From Helopsaltes ochotensis (taxonomy: Eukaryota > Chordata > Aves > Passeriformes > Locustellidae), in the NCBI GenBank assembly GCA_013400155.1, contig VXBM01000871.1:124001-188000 (forward strand): DNA of 64,000 nt. Reading direction: 5' to 3'. Below the pieces are notes generated by a model, which saw nothing but the letters and a program-made list of their open reading frames with translations, had not been told where the DNA came from and made no database searches. Numbering within the stretch: the first letter of the stretch is position 1; every line of letters starts with the position of its first letter. Positions 34,484 through 48,125 of the stretch are shown here, one piece after another. Position numbers and translations under genes: made by a program.

Positions 34484-37400
34484 GTAATCCCTGCCGAGGG
34501 AGCAGTAAAGATGGGGCTGTTTATTTTCCTGTGGGATCCCCAGTGCAGCTAAAGGCCTGTTAACTGCACCTCAGGTGCTGTGTTTGGGCTGTCTTAGGGG
34601 CTGAAGCAGGGAAGAACATGGATATTCCAGCCAGACCCTGTGGAACTGGCTTGTGTCCTGCTCTGGGGTGGTCTGACCGAGCTCACTGTGCACTTGGCTG
34701 AGGCAGCCTTCAAGGCTGAGACAATGAGCCCTGGCCTGTATCCATGAGACATAACAATAATAGTAATAATAATCATCATTTTTGCTCTGCCAGTGCACTG
34801 TTCTCACCATAAAGAAGGCAGCTGGGCTAAAGCTTCTAAGAGGTTTATTTCCCTAACACGCTGTCAGACCATGTGCCAGGAAGGAAGGACTCAGGATGGA
34901 CCCTGCTGATGAATTACCTTGGTCAGACAGAGGCAAAGCTTTTTCAGCTACTCCCACCTGTCTGGGGAAGGACCTGGATCCAAAAATGCTGTGATAACTG
35001 TGTGATAACATCCTCAGCTTTTGCCTTACCCCACAAAGGGCCCTGTTCACAATGTAGAAATGATCCCTCACAGAAAACAAAACCAAGGTGCAGATAAACT
35101 GTGGAATTGCCAATCCTTAAACTGCAATGCCAAATTCAGGTCTTCTTGGACAATTGACCTATTTATAATAAAACAATAAACAGCACTGTGTCCATATCTG
35201 TCAGCTCTCCAAGCCTGCAGAAACAGGAATCAGCAGTGAACTTGGTCCATGGGGTGTCTATTCCCCAGCCCCATATCTCACCCCAACTATAAAAAACTCC
35301 CCCACAGGTCTCATCCCCTCACTGAAATACCAAACAAAGCATCAAAATATCAACACTATTCCCAGCTCCACAAACCCACAGAATACAGCAATAAATTTGC
35401 ACACCTTTGATACTTTTAAGGATTAGTTGTAACCAACTCTCTGGGAAAGCAATAGGATCCAACAATCAGTGGGGCTCCAGGAACAGGTAACATAAAGCAA
35501 AGCCATAAATTTCAAAGTAATTCTAATAATTTGAAATAATTCTGCTTACAAATACACATGAAAGCTCTCTCTGAGTTAGAAGTGTCTCTGGAACATGACT
35601 TGGGCATCAATTTTTCCTTTATATGTGTGCTTCAGAAAGTCAGGCTGCATTTGCAGACATAAAAATTACGAATTTCCATTTTTATTTTTCTTTTAGTTTA
35701 TGGTACATAATAGGATTATCCTTCATATTATGGTTGTGAATCTGAAAACAATGTATTTGTATTCCAGCAGCTGGATGAGCCTCCTCACATAAATTCAATC
35801 TACAAAAGTCACCCAAACCATGAAAATTCCTGTAGCATGATCCTATGTTAGGTAAAGGACAGCTTCTCTTCCTCTCATTATCTTCCTGGATCATGATGGG
35901 CCATTAGAGAGTTCTCTTTGTTTCTTACTTAAGCCAACTATTTTTTGGCCACAAACGAATCTAAAGTGCAGACTCAGCTCAGGCTGGCAAGCAGCCACAT
36001 TTGTGTTAGGAATGACTTCTCAATGAGGGAATCAGGCTCTGATTTCTTCCCCTCTTTGTGCTCCTTGTGTTTTGCTGCTGCCCAATGGCACAGCCAGATG
36101 CTCAGCACTGTTATTCATCAGTACCCAGGCCAGCAGTGAGCCCAGGGCATTCGAGTGGCTGCGCAGAAAAGGCAGGGATGAAGCACCACCACCACAGAGC
36201 TGTTTGTCCTGACTGCCTCGGATCCCCGTCTAACTGAGGGACTTCTGAGGAGCAGAGTAATCACTTGGGTGACTGTGACTCTCCTTACCTGAACTTCCCC
36301 CGTGTTCTGCTGGATAAGCCTCTCCTCTCCAGACAAGCTGCTGTCTGTGTCCTGTGAGCCTGAAAGGTCACGTCTGAACTCCTCAGTGGAGAGTACAGTG
36401 GGCACAGTGTCAAAACCTTCTGTCAAATTATTCTGCAAACTGGATGTTTCAGAGTCCTGAGCTGTCAGTGTTTTATTCTGCTTGCTCCAAACTGAATATT
36501 TCTTCTAGTTGTGCATGATAATGCCAAAAGCCACTGTGACAAAAAATACATTTTGAACAAAGGCTAAACAACATAAACGGTTTTACTTTGCAGATGGCAC
36601 TCAGAACTCAGCAGATGGTGAAAGAAATCCCACAGGATGTTCTTCTCTCCCTTCTCTCCCCCCACATATATATATATGAGAGCATGTGTGTGCACAAAAC
36701 AGCAAAGTGTCCTGAGGAGATACTTCTGCGAAAGCCTTTGGAGTCTCTTCCCTTTGAGCACTATCGCACTGCCCATTTTTACAACAGGAAAGATCCAGCC
36801 AGGGCAGGGTACCAGAGAGAGAATCAGGGAGCACCTGTCTGTTCATGGGTTTGCCACTCACCTGCGATATGTCTTTGGGCACGCAAGTTTGGTCCTTTTT
36901 CTTCCCGTGCCATGATCAGTCCTTTATTTTAATTCTAGATCCTCAGGGAGGAGATTCCTCCAGTCTCTGACTGTTAAACCTTGAAACAGCTTGTACCATG
37001 CTGGTGCTCCTCATTGCAGCTTCTGTTTCCCAGGAAGCGTTAGAGACACTGCACTCTGTAGCATTCTCTGCATTTCACAGAGCTGAGCATAAAGCTGCCC
37101 ATGAAATGGAGATGTGCCTGATGGAGGGGCAAATACAGGCAAGGATAAACCACAGAGAGTCTACAATCCTCCTTCTGCCTCAGGGGATAAATCTTTCTGG
37201 CAGAGAGCTGTGTGAACAGGCACCACTGCTCCCTGTCCCCTCAGCCATGGGGATCCCTGTGTGAGATCATTTTGCATTTGCACCTGCAGATTTTTGCTAT
37301 AATGTGTCCCTGCAATGTAAATGCATCCCAAAATGCTATATGGACTCTGCAGTTATTCCCAAATCCCACCCACGGTAGAAATGTCCCCTGTGTTGGAAGC

Positions 37401-38362
37401 ACCAGCAGCTCAGAGGTCACAGCAGCACCAGGCGCTGGTCCAGGGCAAGGCACTCCATGTTCACCTGAAGCTGCAGGTAGCATTTCCAGTAGGCAGCATT
37501 GCAAAATGCAGGGCAGCATTTAGTTTGGGTATTTTCCAAATCTGAACCCTGGCCTGGATTTTTCAGCCAGCCTCTTACTTCTGGAAGAAAGCAGCACATC
37601 ATTGCCTGTCCCAGTATTGTTCAGTATTTGCAGAGCCCCACCATGCCCTGACCCACCAGCCATACACTCCACAGCACTAAATTCCCTGGCAGTTTAGTCT
37701 CCTGGAATAAACTGGTTCATTTGAACATGTCATTATGATCACCTTGCAGCTCCACGCTGCCTGTGCACCGCACCCCAGACAGCCCTTATCCCTAAAGCAC
37801 TGCAATTCCTCACAAACAGACAGCACCGGCAGCAAATGCCTCTCCCCCACCTCACCTTCAAGAGGGTGTAGCTGCCTGTAATTGCGTCCATTTCTGGGCC
37901 TCTGAGAGAGGCCATTTCTCTGATACAAATCCCTGCTCATCTCTGGAGGAGGGAGTTTTTCATGCATGTAGAAAGGGCTGTGAAACTTCCCCTTCTGCAA
38001 ACAAACTCATTTCTCTGGGCAGGGAGCTCTGGTGTGGCACTAAACCTGCATGGACAGGACTGGTCAAACACAGGATGCAGCAGGGTGCCAGTATTTTTAA
38101 AATGCCATTAAAATCTGAGGTTGGTCACAGAGTCTGAAAGGACGACAGCCAGGGGGGCAGAGTGACAAGTTTAACTGTTCTCAGAGTACTGAATCACTGA
38201 ACAGATGGACTGGTTTCATACAAACCTTCTATAGCCCTTCCAAAACAAGGAGTACCAGACATATGCACAGAAAATTGTACACACGAAAGTGTGCTCTGCT
38301 ACCCTGACACTCACAATTTTGGCAACTCAGTGACAAATCTGTTGTTTAACCAGAGAAAAACA
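34484..38362. other. Unique noncoding DNA, no gene seen
   Basis: Unique sequence without a recognisable gene. Small low-complexity spots include an ATA-rich run near 34755-34775 and a (TA) run at 36665-36678. Frames up to about 119 codons overlap on both strands and are not credible genes. Confidence 0.6.
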
Positions 38363-38460
38363 CTCTTTTTTTCTTTTTCTTTTTTTTTCTTTTTCTTTTT
38401 TTTCTTTTTTTTCTTTTTTTTTCTTTTTTTTTCTTTTTTTTCTTCTTTTTTTTTCCTCTT
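38363..38460 (+). repeat. T-rich (CTTTTTTTT)n low-complexity repeat
   Basis: About 98 bp of T runs separated by single C residues, with spacing mostly five to nine bases. The frames across it encode poly-Phe or poly-Lys and are artefacts. Confidence 0.93.
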
Positions 38461-39608
38461 ACTTTCATGGCAACCTGGTTGCCTGCAGCAGAGATGATTT
38501 CAGGTGGAAGAAAGTTGTTCTGTATTTGCATGACAATGAGCACAGGCTGGAAAGACATTGCCCAGCACCTCCCACCATCTACCTCTCCAATTCAGGGAAA
38601 TGCTTGGAATGATCACACCCAGACCCCTTCACTCCAAAGCCTGTTTGCAGCACTGTTCACCAGGTCTAAAAACAGTTCTGCAGCAGCACAAGGTGCATAA
38701 AACAGAGCAAGTCCAGCAGTGGGAGCCTGAACTACCTCAAAGGTGCAGAGAACCAGCCCTGAAATTGCAGATTAGTTCCTGGAGAAGAATATTTAGGAAT
38801 GGCCTGACTTTGAATCTGTACTTTTCCATCCTCACCATTTCAATGGCAATCTCACTTACTTACTGTGCCTTTCTCCAGCAACTGGCTGTTCTTTCCCACT
38901 CAAAGATCTCTAGCAGTCATAAACATTTAGCCAAGTGGGTAAATTTTTTTAAAATGTGGGGAACTCAAACAGTTGTGATGTTTGATTGATTAGTTCCACA
39001 AGAAATCACACATGTAAAACATAAGGGAAACAACCAGACCTCCCAATTGCTCTGTGGTCCATGGACGTGTGATTGAGAGCTGGGTGAGCAGTCCTGGTCT
39101 GCTCAGGACCTTCCTCGGAATAGGAACTCAGAGTATTTGTCACAGAGCCCAGAGAACATGAGCAGGACATTTGCTGGTGCTTCTCCCCCTCCTCCCCTCC
39201 TCTCTGTCAGCCTCAGGCAGCCAGGATGAGGAAAATGCTATAGGAAGGAGACAGGAGGGAACAAGGATGATGAGAACATGCAGGACATGCAAGACTCTCA
39301 CTGCTGCTCAGACCAGCAATCAAAAATGGAAGCAAAATAAAATTGGAGGCCCCACTGGAAAGGGAAGAAATAAACACTGAGAATTACTTAACTACGAATC
39401 AGATTGTTTGGATAAAGGAGAGGCTCAGACTCTACAGGAAACTCCATTGCTGGTACTTCCTATATTTTGAGGATGGGACCTCATACAAACTTGTAAGACT
39501 TTTGTGACACAAATTATTGTTGATGTGGGGTGAGTTACAGATGCAAAAGCTGTCTGAGGTATCTGAAATAAATAAATCAAGGGCAGGATATTTATCTGCT
39601 CCTTTAAT
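38461..39608. other. Unique noncoding DNA, no gene seen
   Basis: Mixed-composition unique sequence. The plus-strand frame at 38558-38989 (143 codons) has no recognisable domain. The last bases before the next element are TTTAAT. Confidence 0.55.
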
Positions 39609-40497
39609 TGCCTTTATTAATCAGCTCTTTATTTAGGATGGCTCGGGGTAGGGGTGTCTTTGCCGCTTGCTCCACCTTGGAGTAGGTTCCTTTTGGCTCT
39701 GCCTGTACACGTGCAGAGTCAGGAGACCACCCTCACGAGAGTCCTAGCTTCTCAGAATATCTGGCTCCTCCTGGACAGGGTTCCCCTCCGTCAGTCTCTT
39801 TTTAAGTCATGGCGAGTAGTCAAAACAATCTGTGAGTGGCCTACAGCTGCCCTGGGATCTTGCTTACTTCGTACTGTCCTTTATCATTTTTAATTTTTAA
39901 AGGGGGGACTGCAGAGTGAAGGTTTTTCGGTGTAGATTGTACTTCTAGCTGCCACAGAGTCTCTTGGGAGCTTCAGTAATTTGCCTGTGGGCGGCAGCCT
40001 TCGGAAGTCCTGCCGGGGACTGGGCGGAGGATGGGCGGGGACAGCGTGTCTCTTTGTGGGACAAAGAAATTGCTGACGGCCGCATGGCTGTGCTGGGGCG
40101 GGCAGCGCGGGCTGTGCGAGCTGCACGGGCGGCGGCGGCGGAGCGGGCTGCACTGCGAAGCGGTGGAGCGGTCCCGGTAGCCCTGACAGGGGCGGCAGAG
40201 TAGCCCCACGCTCGGCCGTGAGGATGAGCAGTGAAGGGGCGGCGCGGCTCCGGCGGGGCGACCCTTCCCCCCGCCTCCCACCTTGGGAGGGGCTGCGCTG
40301 CGACTGTGCAGATGACCGGTGGGGAGGGGGGCAGCGGAGGTCCCGGCTCCGGCACAACCTCAGCAGGAGTCTTGGGGCTGGGGGATTCTTCAGGACTCCA
40401 GTGTACAGATTTGATACAATACATCCAGCATTTCAAACACACAGTAAACGGTATTTCACAACTTGGAATATCAACATTTTCAATTCAACCATTTACA
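39609..40497 (-). mobile_element. Possible minus-strand solo LTR carrying the CpG island
   Basis: Read on the minus strand, this segment starts TGTAAATGG and ends AATAAAGGCA, with TG...CA ends, a GC-rich promoter-like 5' half and two closely spaced AATAAA signals near the 3' end. TAAT directly flanks both ends (39605-39608 and 40498-40501), consistent with a 4 bp target-site duplication. Because TAAT is common in AT-rich flanks and the ends were partly chosen by looking for the match, the boundaries are weak. There is no second copy in the window. The alternative is an orphan CpG-island promoter beside unrelated sequence. Confidence 0.38.
39990..40351. promoter_or_regulatory. CpG island
   Basis: About 39 CpG dinucleotides fall in roughly 360 bp, while the rest of the window is CpG-poor. 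Several GGGCGG-type Sp1 boxes are present on the plus strand, along with a short GGC/GCG run near 40128-40142. Density like this normally marks an unmethylated promoter. No annotated first exon is evident. Frames on both strands (for example 155 codons, minus, 39890-40357) are Ala/Pro/Arg-rich as expected from composition. It may be the promoter of a gene or noncoding RNA, or the U3 region of an LTR. Confidence 0.8.
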
Positions 40498-43400
40498 TAA
40501 TATTCAATGTATAATTAAAGGTTTGTAAATTTTTATTTATTTCAGTATCTGAATTTCGACAGTGAATTTGAAACTACTCAAACCTCAGATCCAGGGGATT
40601 TATTTGGGCTTATTTCCCGTTAAAACACATAGCTAAGGTCACATGATTCCATGGAATAAGGCAGTTTCTAATCAAATTACTGCAGTATTAGCAATAGATA
40701 GCTTCATGTTTCTGTCAGGAACCTTATTATTTTTCCTTATTATTTTTCCTGCCTTAAAGGAAACAACCAGAGGTGCTCTGGCTGCCTCCAAGGCTGGTGA
40801 ACAAGTTCCATTAAACCTTTGTTTAGAACAGATACACTGGCTCAAACACTTTGTTTCAGGAAGAATCTTTCCCAAGTAAGAGGCTCATATCTCAGAAAAA
40901 CATCTTACAGTACTCTACATTAATTAAAGATAAGGTGATATCATTGCAGAGATAGACATTGTTACCTCCCCTCTAATGTTATCAAGCCTGTTTTTATGTC
41001 TGCAGATGAACACTTCCAGACAAAGATATTTTTGAAAATCTCCCATTGTGTTTGAAAGTATCTACTAAATAGAATTACAAAGTTTCACTTGGTAGCATAT
41101 TTTTGGGTGTGATCCACAGCTCACTGAAGTCAAGAGGAAGGCACGTATAATCCTGGTTAACTCTACTCTGGAATGCTGGGGTTTTCAGGAAGTGCATGTA
41201 ACATTTTAAATGTATCGTGAGTTTCTCTCATTTTGTTGGCTGTTTAAGAAATGTTCAAAGGAGACATTTTGAAGAATCTACCTGAGTTAAGTTTGACAAG
41301 AAACATTCACTGGGGCAAGGGAGCAATAAAAGGCTGGGAAAGTTTTAGTTACTGCCAAAATTTCCAACTATTCAGTGCTGAAAGCACTGAGAACACAGGA
41401 TGCATTTTTTTCTTCAGTACCAAAAAAAATTCATTGCTTTAGGTTAGAACCAGTAACCACAGTTGGAACCAGTATCTAACAGTGCTTGAAATGAGAAGTT
41501 TACACATCATGGCAATAATTTAGTTAATTTTATGGGGAACTCAAGGAAAGGAGTGTTTAAAGTAGGTGAGGAGGGATCCTTGATGTTGGCTTTGCTGAAC
41601 TCCTGGGAAAATAATTTTTTATAGTTTGAAACCTAACACAAAGCCACTGCCAATGCCTGACTCCTGCACATGTGTGACCTGCAGCATCTGCTGCGGGGCA
41701 CACGGGGAAGCTGCCACCGGGAAACCTCAGAACAGAGCAATGGGTGCCCCCCAAAATAGGGAGCTGACCCCTGTCAAGAGATGGGATTGTTGAACAGAAA
41801 CCAGCGGTGAAAACCAGATGGTGTTTGTGTCGAACTTTGTATGTTTACAAATAAATTCAGCTTTGCTTTAGTGTTTTCCAGTGCTGTTCTAACAAAGAGG
41901 AGCTCTAAGTCCCTGGCTCACAGTTTGGAGGAGCCCCCATGTATGCCTGCACTCAGGTGAAGAAGATTCAGAGCTCTTGCTGGAGTTGTTCCCTAAGTGT
42001 CAGACCAGAGCAGTTACAAATTATTAAGCCCTTTTCTCTCTCAAAACTCAGAACCTGCACGTTCCCTCACAGTTCAGACAGATTGTGAGGTGATGCCTAA
42101 TGGACCTCTGGGGTTTTATCCTTCCTTCCCTGTTAAGGCAAGCAGCTCACATCAACTCTCTTCTTCTGGGGCTTAAGGGAAATCCAAACTAAAAGGCACT
42201 GCCTGATTTCCAGATTTAACTCCTGAGCATCCTTTCATATGGAAAATTCCAATCATAAGCTTGAGTTGGTTCATGCCAATCCCAGTTCACAGTGAGGCTG
42301 GATAAAACCCCACAGCAAGTGTCATGGAGATAAGGTACCAGGGTTGCCATGGCATTTCCCCAGACCAAAGTGGTCCCTTGCTCTCAGAATGCCCTGAGTG
42401 AAGGCCCCTGCACAGGGTAATGACAAACAGGATTCACTGAGGTCTGTGGAAACACTTGGAGTGGCACAGAAATGTCCCTGCCAGGAGCTGTGCTGCCCTC
42501 AGGTGAAAAGTAATCAGTGAGCTATTCCAATATACAAAACTGCTTCTCGTTCTATTTTCAGAAATACATGGCTGCTATCAGGTATCAGCTCACACATTTC
42601 CAAACTGAGTCTGCTTAAGATTTAGTGCAGTTTTCCAACTAGCACAGTTAAGTAAAGTACTAATGAACTTCAAACTATGCATATCATGGGAAGGGACAGA
42701 CCATGGCAAAAGTACTGCTAGACCCAGCCAGAATTCTGCTGCATGCCTGATGCAGGAAGAATTCTAGGCTAGCATTTAAAATGCAAGGTGAAAAGCAGCT
42801 GAAATTATCACCTTTCATTTTGGAACTGAGGCAGATTCCTGTTATTTACATGGTCTGTGACACAGGCAGGCATTGAAGGCTTTATCCAATAGCATCTGCA
42901 CACTGAGGTGCCAAGAAAAACTCCAGCAACTCCTTAAATTCCCCAGACACCCCTAGTCCTACCTGTACCCCAAAAACCTGGCTTTTATGGATTGCATCAC
43001 TCTGTGAACAAAAGAAGCCCTGAGAAAGTTTAGCAACCTGATTATCTCTAAAGAGTTTTTATGCTACAGAATAATAAAAAAAACCTTAACAGCAGTTTCT
43101 GTGCTCACCTGTGTTGTAAGTGCGTGTGGAGGATCCTTGCAACTTGGAATGGAACCTTGAGACATCCTTAGGGAGGTAAAATTAAAAGACTAGAAAGCTA
43201 CTATAAAGTTGCTGAAAGAAACACAGATAATGTTTCAATGACCTTCTCGAGATGTATCCTTACTCTGAGTCATTGTACGTGTTTGCATCCACAAAGAACC
43301 TGGAAAGGAAATTATTATGTGCACAGAGGCCAAAAGCTGACACTGTTCACCTACAGAGCTGGTGAGTTCTTGTTTGTGTTCTCAATCTCTTTCTAAGGTT

Positions 43401-44379
43401 TTTAAAAGCCGAAGTGTCAGAGAGGTTAAAACTATTTTTTAAAGCAATAAGTTCTTCACAAGCTCTTTGGAAATCAAAGGGAAATTGTTACAAGTGTTAC
43501 ATTTTTAATGTTGAACTCTGAAAAAGAAGTGTAGAAGTGTTTTTTGCTAACTTTGGGACTGGCTTATGGGAAGGTTTTATTGCCACATCAGCAGTATCAG
43601 TTTCAGGGCCACACAGAGGGTCAGCACAGGATTAATGACCAGGAGTGCCTCCTGCCAGCATTCCCTGCTTACCATTCCCTATGAAAAGAGCTGCAGCCAA
43701 ACACTGCATCTTTCATCAGGATAATTAAACTCACATGAGTGGAGGAGAAGGGGAAGAGAGGGCTGAGGTCTCCAGCTCCAGTGAAGTTCGTGAAGTTCAA
43801 GAGCAGTCTTTTCCTGCGGCCAACCCCTCTATGGCATCCCCACCCAAAATCCTTTTTCCTGTTTGTGCTGAGGGGAGACCAAAGCAGACACTGGAAACTA
43901 AACTGGGGCAGAATTAATGCAAAATTACAGAAAATGGGCCCTGATCATCTCCTCCCTTCAGTCTCTGGGAGCATCAGGAAGGAAGCTTCTCATTCCCCTA
44001 CAATCAGGCCCTGTTCCTGAGCTGCTTTCCAACCTCCAAGCTAAAATATTCCTTCTGTACCCAGGTCAGGGATGTCTGCAAGAGGTGGTGGGAGCCTGCC
44101 CCAACCCCATGAGTGCTTCACACTGAGCTCTCAGAGCTTTTCCCCCTGCCCTTGCCACCCTTTGTGCCCCAGGGCAGCCCTTGCCAGCTTTCCAGTGCCA
44201 GGAGCAATTTCCAAACCTCAGCTGTTTCCCCTGCAGGGCTCCACTGCCACTCTCCGGGTTTAGAAAGTTTCCTTGGGTGTTTTGAGAGGCTCATCTGCAG
44301 AAAACGCCTCAGACACAGGGATGCTGATTTGGTGACAAGTGACTTCTGAAAATAGTACATTTATTCAATGAGCTTAAGC
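40498..44379. other. Unique noncoding DNA, no gene seen
   Basis: Mostly AT-leaning unique sequence with almost no open frames between about 41760 and 43730. A cluster of short overlapping frames at 43735-44360 comes with higher GC and no recognisable product. No repeats could be named. Confidence 0.6.
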
Positions 44380-44900
44380 ACAGCAGTCCCAGTTGTTGAC
44401 GCTCCTCATGAAAATATTGATGCTGAGCTTTCTAGCTTAGAATGTTTTGATCCATATTCTGGGCCTATTGATCTACCTTTGATACTTCAATCAAACTGCT
44501 GTTCATATCAACTGCAAATTCATCTGATCTCTCCAAAATAATTAGTTTAATCACAGGAGAATCTACAAAAGCCCTGCTTTGATTGATTATGTCTTCATGC
44601 TCTCCTGGGGAAAACAGGTAAATTTTAAAATGTGAAAAAGACAGTTGTTAGCCTTTTCATTCTGGCATCTTTGAAATATTTTTAGTCCCACTTTTCCTTT
44701 TATGATCTCAAGCTTTTACAAGATTGCAGGCTCGCAGCATGCTTAGTTAGGATTTCTTCAGTGGCTGACATTTTGCAATACATAATGATTTAGCCAATAT
44801 GAGCAGAACTATCATTACACAATTTATTGTTCCCCAAAGTATTATTTGTTGTAGAGACTATTAAGCCTAGGAGTTACATGTTACAGATTTTTTATTAGAA
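44380..44900. promoter_or_regulatory. AT-rich candidate conserved noncoding element
   Basis: About 520 bp of complex AT-rich sequence without open frames. It includes TTTTGCAATACATAATG and CCAATATGAGCAG words, TAATTAG cores and GATTGATTATG near 44580. It resembles deeply conserved enhancers in composition, and conservation is untested. Confidence 0.27.
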
Positions 44901-47900
44901 CTATTTTAAACTCCAAGGAAATTAATCCCTCCCTTCACACCTCCTGCTCCAAGATTTCCATTTTGCAAAGCAAAGAAAAAGTATTCAAGCACAAAAGTGG
45001 TGGGGGTAGTAGGGACTTCTCTTGAAATCATCAGCACTTTTCTTTGCATAAAAAAATGAATGAAGACGCCAGGATTTTATTTTTAAAAGCAAAATTTTCC
45101 TTAAATTTGCACCACAGAAACACCAGTAATACCAATGGGATTTGTGTGTGAGTCCTGAGCCCAGCTGAAAAAAAAAAGAATTGTGGCTGCAATGCCACTG
45201 TTCAAAAATGTATATTTTATTTGATGAATGAATTGCCGAAGGGGGGGGGGAGGGGGAAAAAAGCACTAATTTTTTTTTCCATTCTGGAAACTATGACTTT
45301 GTACAATAAACCCATTGTTCAATCATCACTACAGCCTCTTCTGGAACTGTGCCCAGAAGGATGAAACATTTTGTGCTAAACCTTTTCCAGGGGCTTTCTA
45401 CATTAATCAATAGTTTTGATTACTCAATCCTATGATTATTCCATTTTTTGGAAGAAACCATTAGGGTTATTAATTGCACTGAGACAGCTGTTTATCTTCC
45501 AGCAGAACAAAAGGAGCTCATTCTGCCACTGCCAGGGAGCTGTTTAATGCACGGTGATGTGTTGAACTTGACTCAGCTTCTTGCTCCTTCCCTCGCCTCT
45601 GATGGTGACACCAGATGAAAGGATCAGACCCAGGCTGGAGAGCCACAGTAGGCTTCCCTGGAGATCCAACTGCTGCTGCTGAAGGTCACTTCTGGGAACC
45701 CATTTCTCAATTTGAGAAGGAGCTGGAGGCAGTGGAGGGAAAACAAGGCTTGTGTGATGTTGAAAGTGAGCTGGGCCAAGGGCACATTAAAAATCAGGGA
45801 ACGGATGCCAAAGGAAGGATGGATGTAACTGAAGAGAAGGAGGGGAGAGGCAGGGGGGAAAAAAACACATAGAAGAGAAACATTGTTAGTTTGGGGGGTT
45901 TGTTTGGCTTTCCATGCATGCATAATGAGGGGTAATTAGCTCTGCCTGCACAGTGAATTTCTGCATCTCAATCAGCAAACAAGAAAATCCTGGAACTGCT
46001 CTTCAGCAAGAGGAGAGCAATATCCCAGAGCAGAGTGGGACTGGGATGGACCAAGAGAAACCATTGTCTATGCAATGATTGCTTAAAGAGGAAGCACAAA
46101 TGCTGCAAGGACATATTAATGATTCTTCAGGATGGGAAAAGAACAAAGGAGGGGGTGGTTTCCAGCATTTCCTTTCACATGAAAGCAGCCCCGAATTTAT
46201 GGAGACAGTTACTCCCCTGAAAGGACTACCTTCTCTTACCTTGCTAATTATATAAGGGTCTGGTGATTTTATTTTTTTTAAGTTAAGAAAACAGAGTGTT
46301 TCCTTTGCTCAGAGCAGGCATCATCATCTGGTTGTGGAACTCAGAAATTCCCAGTGGGGAGAGCATAGGAGCCCCCAGCTCCAAGCCTGGCAGCTCCCAG
46401 CGCTGCTGGGCTGTGCTGGGGGGACATCACAGCCCCTGCAAGGACATCTCCTGTCTGGAAATGGCACAGGGAGCTCAGCACAGAACCTTCAGTGCCTGTG
46501 CAAGGGGTTCAAGGAGCACACCCTGGGTACCTGTGGGATCCAGCACTGCTGGGGAGGAGGAGGAATAATCCCACACCTCTGCCTCACGAAGAGCTGCCAC
46601 ACCTCAGCCTATTGAGGCACCCTGTGTCACCTGAATGTCACACAGTGCAACAGCCTGCTGCTATTACTATGGCAATCATAAATAACCTGCCTTTATCCCT
46701 TTGAAATTATTTCCTTTTTTCCCTTTTCCAGGGATTAATTTCTTTTTCTCTGTGCCATTCACTGGATCGTGTCCTGCCTTTCTTCTCCAAGTGATTTGGC
46801 ACCGATGCTTCAACCACTGGTTTCAAAAAGCCAGGCTATTTCTTTATTCTGAGTCTCTACAGTACACAGCATGACAGAGGCCCTTTACATCCTTCTAAAT
46901 ATTAATAAAAAAAGAACAGTACGGAACTTCACTTGGATTTGGGAAAAGCTGCATTGTACAATATGCTAAAACCAAAGTTATTTGTTCGTTTCTGTCTGAA
47001 ACAGTTTGAGGTTTTTCTGGCTCAAGAAGTGAGGATAAATTTACAGTCTCATTTTCCAAAATGAACACAGAAAAATGAAAATCAATTAAGAGAATTTTTG
47101 CAGCTTTCTTGGATTCACATCTCTAAGGTTTTTAACCAGCTTTTCCCTGCAATGTCTAAATTGACAGACTCAAAAATTCAAATTGTATGCAAGTCAGAAG
47201 AAATCTCAAGGATATATATTGATTTTTATAGAGAATTGGGGGTAAATCACTTTTTCTCTTGCTATACCAAAATGAATCCTAAACATTTTATAGGATAAAA
47301 AAATCTCAACAGAGTTGAAAGTAACAGTAATAAGAAAGACCCTGCTTCAACTCCAGTGGGCTCCTTCAGGAGCTGGGGAGAGATGACTTTTCATTTATCT
47401 AAAATTTTCAAACCGTGGGAAGAGTATTTGAAGGAAAAAGCAAAACTCGAGTGCTCCCAGCCTTGGAGATCACCACACCTTCAACCTGGCTGTGGCTGCT
47501 GGGTCCTGAGCACCCACAGCCCTTCAGACCACAGCACTTTACAGGCCCATTGGAGAAATTACTTCTCCCTGAATAGTTAATGAGGCAGCTCTGCACAGCC
47601 CTCTCATTTCACATATGGCAAAGAGAATTGAAACCACCAGCATATTCTAAAGATTCTGTGGTAAAATGTCATCTTTTGATATGCAAATACCAGGCCAGAA
47701 ATAATATCCTTTCTTCCATTAATGCTCCAGTCCTTAGACTTAAGGAAAAGAAGAATTAAATCAATAAACAGCTTTAATTTCTACTCCTTCTCTCAAGTTC
47801 CTTTTAAATCAATATGCAGCTAAAATCTCAGAGTTAAATACACCAGGCCCACATATTGCTTCAATTACTGTCATATAACCTCTTTCAACTTGGTATCCAT

Positions 47901-48076
47901 TATCTTACCTCCAAAGGATAAATACTCACCCTTGGGAAAGGACCTGTGCATAATAAACAAGAAAATTGAGTTGTTCTCTTAAGACAGCTGTCACCTGGCA
48001 CAAGAAGCGGTGATCAAATGATACATCATAACACTTAAGCTGATCAAATTAAGGAAGAAGCATTCTTGCTTTTCTC
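44901..48076. other. Unique noncoding DNA, includes a G-rich run
   Basis: Unique sequence. A run of ten G, then A and five G, then a poly-A stretch lies at 45241-45262. Short frames around 45600-46700 are in GC-richer DNA and have no recognisable product. No mobile element was seen. Confidence 0.6.
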
Positions 48077-48125
48077 NNNNNNNNNNNNNNNNNNNNNNNN
48101 NNNNNNNNNNNNNNNNNNNNNNNNN
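48077..48125. other. Assembly gap (49 N)
   Basis: A run of 49 unresolved bases is followed directly by a T-rich low-complexity stretch (48126-48153), which is the likely cause of the break. The true gap size is unknown. Confidence 0.99.

Noticed and set aside
39890..40357. 155-codon minus-strand Pro/Ala/Arg-rich frame in the CpG island
   Set aside because: GC-rich DNA lacks stop codons, and several frames on both strands are open over the same bases with no domain.
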